Shown: positions 14,036-25,676 of the stretch, piece after piece
How the letters are laid out: each line of letters begins with the position of its first letter
How positions within the stretch are numbered: the first letter of the stretch is position 1
Assembly (NCBI RefSeq): GCF_030463535.1
Contig: NC_132888.1
Coordinates: forward strand, 8,537,581 to 8,601,580
DNA length: 64,000 nucleotides
Source: Salminus brasiliensis
Taxonomy: Eukaryota > Chordata > Actinopteri > Characiformes > Bryconidae
Reading direction: 5' to 3'
Translations under genes and position numbers: made by a program
Notes under the pieces: generated by a model
The model's input: only the letters and a program-made list of their open reading frames with translations
Databases searched by the model: none
Told to the model about the DNA's origin: nothing

Positions 14036-15163
14036 TCATTTACTTTAGAGAAACACTGAACTCGTTGTGTATATGTATATAATGAATTCACATTGTTGGT
14101 CTCTACCTCTGGAGCTCAATGACTTGGTTGTTTACCTCCACACCTTTTTAATTTAATGTGGAGATTTAAAACTTGAATGTCCCTTCCAACTTTTATATTC
14201 CTATAAAATCCTGTGCAAAAAAAATTACAAAAAAAATCATTAAAATTGCAATTGGTTGGAGGTGGGCCCATCATATCCTTGTACAAAATTCCATATTCCC
14301 ATGTATTCCCAACTCAGTGTTTTCCGACTGTTAGATCACACCAATCATTTTTTTTGTCATGCGGGAAGATCCATACTGATGACATGGTTGGTATCATTCA
14401 CTGAAAGTTGAAAGTTGCTGCATCCGAATCTGAAGTCCAAATACACGGCGATGCTAAAGCGTTTGAGCGAGCACAGCCTATTGACCATAACCACGCAGAA
14501 TTAAGCAGAGTGTTCACGAAAAGAGACTAACCTGTAACTTCTGTCGGGCCGATTTGAAAAGGTACTACTCATGCTGTCAAAGGTTTTTATAAGACATTTG
14601 AAGTTTATACTCAGAGGTAATGGTATTTGCATACATTTTACGACACATATATGAAATATAATAAGGAGACAGATTCCGAAAGCCTGGAAAACAGAGGTGG
14701 GTGATCCAAAGGGACCGGGAGGGTTCTAGATGTATTATGTGTTTGAAAACAGCGGGCGGTCTCTTTTCAAAGTGTAGATTTGAAGTACAGTGGTGAAGCT
14801 CATTAAATAAATGTTGACATTTATGGAAATGAAAACGTTGGCTTGTGTTTTTTTCCCCGTGCTACCGTTCATATATTTCATAGCTTACTTTATTGGACAG
14901 TGGGAATCAGCCACAGTTATGCCATGATATAGTCTATCTAATGGAGGTATTAATTACGCTAAGTGTAGAGGGGGGCCTGGTTCTCTGCCTTTTAAGCAGA
15001 GCCAGCACTTCTGTACTGTAATGTACATTTCCATTCATTATGCTAAGTAGCACTGACACACCTCCAAAGTGGGAGCTAATTTATTAAGCTGACTACGGAT
15101 ACATATATAGATGAAAAAAAAATAGATAACAGCAGTGACTTTTTGTCATTGCGCTTTAACTCC

Positions 15164-16066
15164 ACCTGTTACTGTCACTGTCCATTATATTGTCTCCTTT
15201 ACTATATAGGAGCACTGTGTAGTTCTGTCTGCAGTCTAGACTGTAGTCTCTGCATACCTTTTTAGCCTTCTTCCACTCTGTTCCTCAATGCTTAGGACCC
15301 CACAGGACAAACCACCACAGAGCAGGTAGTATTTGGGTTGTGGGTCATTCTCAGCACTGCAGTGACACTGACTGACATGGTGGTGGAGTAAATCTGTCCA
15401 CTCTATTAGACACTCTTACCTAGTTGGTCCAGCTTGTAGATGGAAAGTCAGAGACAGAAGCTCATCTGTAGTTTGTGTTGGTCATCCTCTAGTCCTTCGT
15501 CAGTGCCCACAGGCTGGATATTCCTGGTTGGTGCTCCAGCAGTGTAGCTGAGGTGTTTAAAAACTCCAGCAGCACTGCTGTGTCTGATCCACTCGTCCAC
15601 CTGCGTAACACACACTCCTAACACACCACCGCCATGTCAGTCAGTATCACTGCAGTGCACTGAGGATGACCCACCATCCAAATCAGAAACACAGTGGGGC
15701 AGTGGTGGTTCAGCGGTTAGAGCGCCGGGCTATTGATAACAGGGTTGTGGGTTCGATTCCCGGGCTCTGCAAGCTGCCACTGTTGGGTCCTTGAGCAAGG
15801 CTGGAGTTGGCTGCCCATCGCTCTGGGTGTGTGTGTACTCACTGCCCCTAGTTCACTAGTGTGTGTGTTCACTACCACAGATGGGTTAAATGCGGAGGAC
15901 ACATTTTGCTGTACAGTGACAAATATGTGCACCTTTACTTTTTTTTTTTTACCTTTACATGGACTACAGTCTGGAATTATAGAGCTACACAGTGCTCCTG
16001 TATGATCAGTGGAACTGATATAAAGGACAATGAGAGTAGAAAAAAGGAGGTGGTGTTAATGTTACT
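15164..16066. mobile_element. Long palindromic DNA transposon-like element with SINE inside
   Basis: The left terminus (about 15164-15260, with CACTGTCCATTATATTGTCT and GAGCACTGTGTAGTTCTGTC) is an inverted match of the right terminus (about 15958-16066, with GAGCTACACAGTGCTCCTGT and AAGGACAATGAGAGTAG). Internal arms are also inverted: GTCATTCTCAGCACTGCAGTGACACTGACTGACATG (15343-15378) is mirrored by CATGTCAGTCAGTATCACTG (15634-15653). Without the SINE at 15696-15955 the element would be about 640 bp. No coding capacity. Confidence 0.75.
15696..15955 (+). mobile_element. tRNA-derived SINE (family 1), copy 1
   Basis: Starts GGGGCAGTGGTGGTTCAGCG. An A-box-like GGTTCAGCGGTTAGAGCGCC and a B-box GGTTCGATTCC (15750-15760) are spaced as in a tRNA-derived head. 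The body reads AAGCTGCCACTGTTGGGTCC and the tail CACCTTTACTTTTTTTTTTT. Four other copies: 19408-19686, 26711-26932, 41135-41394 and 52893-53097. Confidence 0.85.
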
Positions 16067-16945
16067 AAAATAATACTTCAATACAGTAATGAGGTTTAAT
16101 TACTTACTCAGTGGGAATTCTAAAGGGATAAGCGAAAATCACATACCCATTTTTCTTCCTGAACATGACATATGACTATATTATTAGCTAATATCTATTT
16201 TTTATATTTTATATATTATTTAGATATATTTTTATCCCCGATACACTGAGTCAAACCCCAAGTTTTTTTCACCCCGGACCTAATTGATGCTGTGTATTAT
16301 GTCCACAGACATGAACTATCACTCTTAAAAAAAAAGGTGCATATTAATACCTGGTTGAATTACGTATTTCCCCCTTATGCTCTCTTTACATCTAACCCAG
16401 ACCCCCCTGCAAGGCTTTTGCGCCTCCACTAAAGTATCAGCATCAGACACTTCAACACAAGGCAGTGGGCAATACTGGATTTGTCACAGGCTCGATAGGA
16501 AAGATGAACAGAAAACATGCTACTTTGTTTAGTATAAAGTAACTGCATTCGTGAAGGTTATGCCAGCTGTCTGCGAGCTGAAGCTGAAGCCCAGCTGGGT
16601 CTTGCAGAAAGATACTGATCAGTAATGCTGGTGCTGATAAAATCCAGAGCTGGAAATAGCCTTCTCCAACTACATTTAATTAAAATGGTGATGACATGGG
16701 CAGGTCTTGCATGAATATCTACAATAACATTAAGGAGGAGTGAGATACTGATAGAAACTGAAGTGTTTGGCTGGAGTTTTGACTAAAAAGAGGCCAATTA
16801 ATAAAATCATTTTTTTGCAAAATTAAGCAGGGATTAATTCATGTGATGATCATGTTAATGTTAAATAAATAATTAATAATAATAATACATTTAACATGCT
16901 TGCAAGCCCACTCACCCCTCCCTCTCCGCACATGTTTATATTACA

Positions 16946-17035
16946 CACATTACATTTACAGCATTTAGCTGACGCTCTTATCCAGAGCAACTTACAAGGT
17001 CACTCGTATTACAAACCACAGTCTCCTCCCACATG
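16946..17035. mobile_element. Fragment of the CATTTAGCTGACGCTCTTATCC repeat
   Basis: Contains GCATTTAGCTGACGCTCTTA and AGAGCAACTTACAAGGTCAC, the conserved block of a widespread fish SINE-like repeat. The fuller copy is at 43874-44100. Confidence 0.65.
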
Positions 17036-17072
17036 GCACAGTAGTTTATATTATATATTATATACACTATAT

Positions 17073-17570
17073 ACAGCTCTGGGAAAAAATGAATAGACCA
17101 CCTATTAAAACACCTATTTTTTCTTATATTTGCATCTCGACGTGTCTAGCAGCTACTTTATTCCAGGCATTTCATCAAACAAAGCTAAGTTACCTGAATT
17201 TGCAGACAGCAAAATGAAAGACTAGTGGAGAGCCTGCCAAGACAGGAACGCTGTGATGGGCAGTCAAGGCTATTTCACCATAGTGATTTTTGAAAACTCA
17301 GATATTAGTCCTGTGTTGTTCACATTTCAATAATAACTTCTTTGCATTATAATTATTATAATCATTTCTTTGCATTTTTTGAGCGGTTACCATTTCTGCA
17401 AATAAATAAATGCTCTAAATCGCAAATATTTTGATTTAAAGTTCAGGGAAAATGTTGCCCTTGGTTTATGAAATACAATGCAAATGTTAATTTCTCTAAA
17501 TATATTGCCTATAAATAGTAAAACCAGAGAAACTGATCATGTAGGGTGGACTCTTTTTCTGTAGCTTTAT
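17073..17570. mobile_element. MITE-like element with CAGCTCTGG... / ...CTGTAG termini
   Basis: Left end CAGCTCTGGGAAAAAATGAA followed by TAGACCACC; the right end near 17545-17570 reads GGTGGACTCTTTTTCTGTAG, an inverted match. The inner block GAGCGGTTACCATTTCTGCA and ATAGTAAAACCAGAGAAACT is typical of a non-autonomous DNA element known to me from fish genomes. No ORF. Confidence 0.65.
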
Positions 17571-17589
17571 ATTATAAATTATATATAAA

Positions 17590-18180
17590 CTGCAACTAAG
17601 GTTTATTAGCTAGAATCCCACTTTTAATGACTGCAGTCTCTGGATTACTAAACCCCTTTGTGTATTTAGAATTTCCCCCAAATCCCACCAAAATTTTCTA
17701 TGGGGTTCAATTCAGGCGACAGTGACAAGCACCCCAGAATCATCCAGGACTTCTTCTGAAACCAAGCCTTGGTGGAAACTGAGGTGTGTTTGGGATCATT
17801 GGATTTTGTTCTGTGCAGCGATGAAACAAAAAAGGGACCTTTCGGGTCTTTGCTTCAGCTGTATGAATGTAGGACGAAGAATACAGTGAAGCAAGGTTGT
17901 GGCTCAGTGACACTCTGGGGCTGATTTGCTTCCTCTGGCACAGGAAACCTGCAGTGTGCGGAGGGCAAGACGGATTCAATCAAGTATCAGAAAAGTCCTA
18001 GGAGAAAACATCACGCCTTCTGTGAAGAAGATGAAAGCTGAAGCTTGAGCATCTGTGGACCTTCCAACAGTACAATTATCCCACACATACCTCAAAGTCC
18101 TGGAAGATCCTGACACGTGGTCATCACAGTTGCTTGACTTGAACCTCATAGAAAATCTTTGGTGAGATTTCAGTATCAGA
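17590..18180. pseudogene. Tc1-like transposon remnant, rearranged
   Basis: The left part (about 17610-17805) has GACTTCTTCTGAAACCAAGC, related to the transposase-bearing remnant at 23985-24440 and read on the - strand. The right part, ending near 18163, is read on the + strand and encodes a LNLIENLW-like match to the Tc1 signature DLNPIENLW. The two halves lie in opposite orientation, so the copy is rearranged or chimeric, and it carries stops and frameshifts. Confidence 0.6.
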
Positions 18181-18355
18181 TAACACTCACATAAACCTTT
18201 TTTAGTCTTGTTACATGAAGACGCTCTAAAGAGCTCATTGGATGAACTGTAATCACATGTTTACAGTCAAAACAGTTCAGACCAACAGTCTGGGACATGT
18301 GATCTGCCTATAGGCCTGCAAGGGTGAGCAGTGGAACAAAGGGCTGTGATAAAAG

Positions 18356-18555
18356 TCTTCTGTACGGCCAGGTGATACACACCACTTAAGTCCTCACAGC
18401 AATGCTCCAAAATACAGTACAAAGTCTCCCCTTACAGAAGAGACAGTTACTCCAACAAAAGCAGGATGAACTCTTTTTTTTTTTTTTTTAAATACCATTC
18501 ATTTCAGAAGATACAATAAATTAGCAGGTGTCCCAATAATTTTGTCTATTAATGC
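18356..18555 (+). mobile_element. Half copy of CACTATATGTCC-family MITE
   Basis: Contains GAGACAGTTACTCCAACAAA, GCAGGATGAACTC and GCAGGTGTCCCAATAATTTT, matching the right half of the fuller copy at 27913-28436. The left half is missing. Confidence 0.65.
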
Positions 18556-19085
18556 ATTTATCATTGCTGGTAAGAGAGCTAGATGATTTAACACACTGAT
18601 TGCTGAATTGGACACTTTCGTCAGTCATCTGATTTTTTTTTAATAGATATTACTTAGAAAAATCTCAATCTTGACAAATCAAAGCTCACAAAGTTCTTGA
18701 AAGACACAAGAAAAAGAAGTGCATCAGGACAGTCCAAATAAATTGTGCGTGTTGAGGTGATTGCTATGGGATTGCTAGGTTCTCGTTATGCTGTCCCAGA
18801 TGGTTACTAAGTCATCGCTATAGCATTCCAGGTGGTCACTAGGACATTGCCAAGTGGTTGCTATGATATGCCAAGCAAAGATTCAGGTGTCAAGTAGGCG
18901 ACATGTACTTGTCGTGACTCTGGCTAGTGTTACAGGTTGCACTCGTCTTGACGTCATTACCGAGGAGGACTGGCCTGCATCCGCCACAAAGAGTCTTCTG
19001 TGAGCTTCAGAGCTGCTTTCCTTATCCAGCTTTGGCGCCGACCTCTCTTAGAGCTCATCTCCTCGGGTTCGTCCTGATCTGGAAA

Positions 19086-20567
<1,482 letters not shown>

Positions 20568-20684
20568 TCACTGAAGCCCCTCACTGTCAGCCTAAGCCCA
20601 CTGCAGCAGCAGCAGCAGCAGCGCCGCTCCGCTCACACTGCCGGGGTCAGCAGTCCGTCAGGCAGTCAGCGAACAGCGTAGTCC

Positions 20685-20789
<105 letters not shown>

Positions 20790-20958
20790 CGTGACCTGCA
20801 GGCTGTGTTTACAGGAGTACGGTTAAAAAACGTGTAGTCGCGATTGTAGCTCACTTCCGGTGTTCAACTAGAGCTTTCAGATTTCAAAATAAGAGCATAA
20901 TGTATAATATTAAACATGTTTAAAATAACAGTACCGATGCACTGTAGAGTTTAAAGCG

Positions 20959-21004
<46 letters not shown>

Positions 21005-21136
21005 GTTGTTGTCATTGTCGTTATTATTTTTATTATTATTTTTTTTATATTATTATTATTGTTATTATTATTATTATTGTCATTGTCGTTATTATTATTA
21101 TTATAGTTATTATTACTATTATTGTTGTTGTCGTTG

Positions 21137-21174
<38 letters not shown>

Positions 21175-21232
21175 GTCGTTGTCATTATTATTATTATTAT
21201 AGTTATTATTACTATTATTGTTGTTGTAGTTG

Positions 21233-21276
<44 letters not shown>

Positions 21277-21857
21277 GTTGTTGTTGTTCTTTCTGTTGTT
21301 GTTGTTGTTGTAATTCCAACTACAAAAAGTCACTTTTTTCACATTTAGTTTTGTTAAGGTATTGTGCTGAAAATCAAGTTTCCCTTCTATAAATCTTAAA
21401 TTAATATTGCACTGACATAAGTATTTAGACACTTCAATCAGTACTTAGTTGAAGCATTTTGGCAGCTTACAGCCTCCAGTCTTCAGTAAAAAAAAGGTTT
21501 CACTGTATTTATAGAAACAGGCCTGTGATTTTTATATTAAAAATGCTTGTATAAAAAATGTGTTTGTCAGTTCTTAGAGACACTGTTGGTTCCTGTGTTC
21601 ACTGTTATGTTATTGTACTGTTGTACTTTTGGTGCATGCTGCTGAACTGTTGTTTTGATTGATTGGTTTTATTAGTATGTCATCATTAGTGTGTAGCACG
21701 ATGTTCCACCTGCCGGGTGTGGTCCCCAAGAAGAACATCACCCTGTACAAGGCTAAACGGATCGTCTCCTACTTATGATTTAACCCCCATTACAAACTGG
21801 GTACTAATTTACACATTTTTAAGCTGTTTGCAATCAACCAATCAAACAAGACCAATT

Positions 21858-21896
<39 letters not shown>

Positions 21897-21912
21897 TAAA
21901 AATAAATAATGA

Positions 21913-21957
<45 letters not shown>

Positions 21958-23150
21958 GTTGTTGTTGTTGTTGTTGTTGTAATTCCAACTACAAAAATTT
22001 GTAACATTTTGTTTTGTTGAAGCATCATGCTAAAAATTGAGCCCCCCATAGACCTCCGCTCAAGACCTCTTAATAAGAGGGAAAGTGAAAAGTGAAATTT
22101 TTGCAAATTTTTTAAAATGGAAAAATAATATTGCACTGACGTAATTATTCAGATGCTTCTCTCAGTTCTATAATTTCCCGTTGTACTTTTGGTGCATGCT
22201 GCTGAACTGCTGTTTTGTATTTAGTATGTCATCATTAGTGTGTAGCACGGTGTTCCACCTGGAGGGTGTGGTCCCCATGCAGAACATCACCCTGTACAAG
22301 GCAAAATGGATCTTCTCCCAAAAAGTACTGACTGATATGAAGTTAGGTTCTCTAGTGGACACAAAAGGTCTGATTAACATGATTTGGGGATTTTTGTCAT
22401 ACATGATTTTTGTTATTTTTTTATCAATTATAACTCACTGTAGATAGACTTCTATACATTTGTAATTAAAATGACTCAATCTCCATTACAAATTAGGCTT
22501 ATTAGCAATATTCTTCAAACTTGAAGCTGTTTTCAATAACCCAATCAAACAAGACCAATTCAAAGTAAATTATTATTATTATTATTATTATTATTAGTAG
22601 TAGTAGTAGTAATAATAATAATAATAATGATACAGAAATTCACATTTTTTATGAAGCATTGTGCTAAAAAAATAAGTTTCCCCCCTATCAATCTGCACTC
22701 TACAGATTTGAATACTTTTTTTTGCAGATTTATTAAAATGGAAAAATTATATATCGCATTGACGTAATAATTCAGATGCTTCACTCAGTTATATAATCTA
22801 CTGCTGTACTTTTGGTGCATGCTGCTGAACTGTTGTTTTGACTCATTGATTTTATTAGTATGTCATCATTAGTGTGTAGCACGGTGTTCCACCTGCCGGG
22901 TGTGGTCCCCATGAAGAACCTCACAAAATGTACTGACTGAAGTTAGGTTCTCTAGAAGAGACAAAAGGTCTGATTATCACACAGTCATACATATTGATGA
23001 TTTTTGTTTGTATTTTAATAATTAATTTATCAATAATAACTTACTGTAGATAGACTTCTATGTGGTTGCAATCACTATTATTATTATTGCTATTTATACT
23101 GTTTGCAAAAAATAATCAAACAATTCCAATTTACTGTAATACCAAGTGAT

Positions 23151-23230
<80 letters not shown>

Positions 23231-23950
23231 TTGTTGTTGTTGTATTTTTTATATTTAGTTTTGTTGGGACATTGTGCTAAAAATCAAGTCCCCTATAAAT
23301 CTGCACTCAATACCCCTTAATAAGAGTGAAAATGAAAAGTTATGAAATTAAAAGTAAGAAATGTTTGCAAATTTATTCAAAGGAAAAAAAAATTATATTG
23401 CATTGACATAAGTATTCTTTAACAGCGCTTACAGCCTCCAGTCTTCAGTAAAAGAAGATTTCAGGCCTCTGATTTTTATATTAAAATTGCTTGTATAAAA
23501 AAATGTGTTTGTCAGTTCTTGGCAACAGTCTAACAGACACTGTTGGTTCCTGTGTTCCATGTTATGTTATTCTTCTGCTGTACTTTTGGTGCATGCTGCT
23601 GAACTGTTGTTTTGACTCATTGATTTTATTAGTATTTCATCATTAGTGTGTAGCACGGTGTTCCACCTGGAGGGCATGATCCCCATGCAGAACCTCTCCC
23701 TCAACGGATGTTCTCCAAAAGGGCACTGACTGCTCTAGAAGAGACTAAAGGTCTGGTTAAAATGATTTGGGGATTTTTGTCATATATATCGAAGATCTTT
23801 GTTATTTTATTATTAATAATAATTTACTGTAGACAGACTTCTATACGGTTGCAATCAAAATGATTCAACCCCCATTACAAATAAAGCTTATTAGCAAACA
23901 TTTTCAAACATGGCTGTTTGCAATAAACCAATCAAACAAGACCAATTTAA
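20959..23950. repeat. Degenerate tandem array of ~560-770 bp units with ATT microsatellites
   Basis: The phrase TGTACTTTTGGTGCATGCTG recurs at about 21622, 22182, 22805 and 23579. Each time it is followed by TTTTATTAGTAT(G/T)TCATCATTA, a GTGTAGCACGRTGTTCCACCTG module, and (in at least three units) CCAATCAAACAAGACCAATT. ATT/AAT/AGT/GTT runs separate the units, at about 20959-21311, 21858-21980, 22570-22628 and 23152-23243. Units also carry a Tc1-like segment (CATTGTGCTAAAAATCAAG, CTTACAGCCTCCAGTCTTC). This is a local multi-copy duplication between lyrm9 and nos2. Asn/Tyr/Ile-repeat frames here are microsatellite artefacts. Confidence 0.85.
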
Positions 23951-23984
23951 ACAGCTAAACATAACTAACAGAACAAGCATTTTT

Positions 23985-24440
23985 CCACTTGTTCCAAAAA
24001 ATTCCACTTTTAATGATGACTGCAGTCTCAGAATTACTCAACCCCTTCATGACAAACCTCTGTAGAACTTAGTAGAGACCCCTTCTGCTGCAAACGTGAT
24101 GCAAAGCCACCAAAGACACCAGCTTCTGGCAGCCTTCATGAGGAATCTTCCCCATTACTCATGGGCAGTGTCCTCCAGTTCACTAATATCCTTGTGTCTG
24201 TGATTTCTATGGGGTTTCTAAGGGATTTAAGTCAGGCAACTGTGATGGCCACAATCTTCCAGGATGTCTTCTGAAACCAAGCCTTGGTGGATTTTGTGGT
24301 ATGCTTGGGATAATCGTCCTGATGCATGGCCCAATGATGCCCAAGCCTTAGCTTCCTCATAGAAGGCATGACATTTTTCTTCTTGGATTTCCTGATACTT
24401 GTCAGAATCCATCGTGCACTCCACACACTGCAGGCTTCCA
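23985..24440 (-). pseudogene. Tc1/mariner-like transposase remnant
   Basis: On the - strand the translation contains HQDDYPKHTTKSTKAWFQKT, matching the Tc1 catalytic-region signature (H-D-N-D-P-K-H-T-S-K). The + strand text (TCAACCCCTTCATGACAAAC, TTCTATGGGGTTTCTAAGGG) is typical of fish Tc1-like elements. Only the C-terminal part of the transposase is present, with frame breaks, so it is inactive. Confidence 0.75.
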
Positions 24441-24649
24441 GTGCCAGAGTCTGTGCCTGGATATTAATTAAACAGCCATTAACATGGTAAAGCAGCGCCA
24501 ACCAGCTCCTAGAAGATCTGGCTGTAGTTATAAAATCCTGGTTAAAGACATGTCTGTTTACATGAGCCTACAGCTGAGCTCTAGAACTGCATTCCTGCTG
24601 CAGCTTCTTTCAATGCTGCACTTTCATCTGATGTTATTTTATCTATTAT

Positions 24650-24745
24650 CTATTTGTTCTTTATCAAGGTTCTTCACCCTCACACATCTCTATTGCAAAC
24701 ACGGCTCTTTCACCACATTTCTTAAAGAACTATTTAAAGTGTAAA
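24650..24745. repeat. Short GGTTCTT...-type palindromic repeat fragment
   Basis: Contains AGGTTCTTCACCCTCACACA, TTGCAAACACGGCTCTTTC and CTTAAAGAACTATTT, matching the palindromic family near 37861-38125, 39948-40185 and 62378-62517. It ends about 360 bp before the nos2 copy A TATA box. Confidence 0.55.
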
Positions 24746-25103
24746 TAAAATCATATAGATGGCTTGTTGTTTTATGATGTGGTTGTTCATGTAGAAAGCT
24801 TTTTTTGGCATCCACACCTCTGTCTATAAATTTCTTGAAATTAAAAGCTTCAAAAGCACCCTTCCCCCTTTGCTCCTTCAGTGTTATGCAATCTGTGGTT
24901 TGGGTTTTACCTGTTGAAATGTTGGATACTCTGATGTTTACTTTTGGTTTGATTGTTGGAAAATGTCCCATGGGTGTCTGGATGGGAAGCATCTGCCTAG
25001 GCTACCACATTTTAGAAACTGTCCCACCCTCCCCAAAACATGTGACCACTAAATGCCTGGAGTCGGAAGTCCAGTTTTACCCAAATCCAAGGCAGGTGCA
25101 GTC

Positions 25104-25190
25104 TATAAAAGCCAGTATTGACCAGGCTGTTCTGCTGCGCTCCAACGGCAATCTGACATCTAACTGAAGACTGCAACCGAGGAAAAAAAG
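25104..25190 (+). promoter_or_regulatory. nos2: nos2 copy A: TATA box and untranslated exon 1
   Basis: TATAAAA at 25104-25110 predicts a transcription start near 25135-25140. The following sequence ends in GGAAAAAAAG at 25190 before GTAAAC, a good donor, so exon 1 is a short untranslated exon of about 50 nt. Copy B has the same arrangement at 61275-61371. I did not see a clear NF-kB or interferon-response consensus in the 400 bp upstream by eye. Confidence 0.7.
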
Positions 25191-25376
25191 GTAAACACAA
25201 GTGCCTTTCCTGAACATCTGTCATTCTTTTATTACCTTCTGTTTTTTAATTTGCATCTGCGTTTAGGAAAACAACAAGAGAGTAATGCAGTTTATACTGT
25301 TAATGTATTTAGTAAATAGCAAACATTATTTTTATTGTTGTTATCGTTAATGTTATTATTAATAACAACATGTTAT

Positions 25377-25407
25377 GATTTATGATGATTATTATTGTTG
25401 TTGTTGC

Positions 25408-25444
<37 letters not shown>

Positions 25445-25569
25445 ATTATTATTATTATAACATTCTGTCTTTTTACCATTTAAGAAACAAGTACATACAA
25501 TTAAGCATAAATACATGAGACTCACCCACTAATAATAATATATAGTAGTAATTGTCTACGATATAATCA

Positions 25570-25642
<73 letters not shown>

Positions 25643-25646
25643 ATTA
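25377..25646. repeat. ATT/GTT microsatellites in nos2 copy A intron 1
   Basis: Two ATT-rich tracts (about 25386-25460 and 25570-25612), the second passing into (GTT)n that runs up to the acceptor TTATTAG of exon 2. The GTT tract therefore acts as the polypyrimidine-like stretch before that splice site. Confidence 0.8.
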
Positions 25647-25676
25647 GAGACTGGCTGGTCTCTAACTGAGGAAACC

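Larger units (their letters stand above)
11656..19085. other. nlk 3'UTR and intergenic region up to lyrm9
   Basis: No protein-coding exon is recognised here. The proximal part must hold the nlk 3'UTR; AATAAA motifs occur near 13640 (in an AAATAAATAAATAAA run) and near 14810, but neither can be fixed as the used polyadenylation site. The remainder holds an ATT microsatellite (about 13996-14034), a palindromic DNA element with a nested SINE (15164-16066), a 43874-type SINE fragment, a CAGCTCTGG-type MITE, Tc1-like debris and a MITE half. The distal end is presumably the lyrm9 3'UTR, transcribed from the - strand. Confidence 0.6.

Noticed and set aside
15717-15780. Possible tRNA gene, because of good A and B boxes
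   Set aside because: The sequence is the head of a repeated SINE with five copies in the window; no complete cloverleaf or acceptor stem was seen.
20920-21432. 170-codon poly-Asn frame (-) and 129-codon Tyr/Cys frame (+)
   Set aside because: Direct translation of ATT/GTT microsatellites; no conserved flanks.
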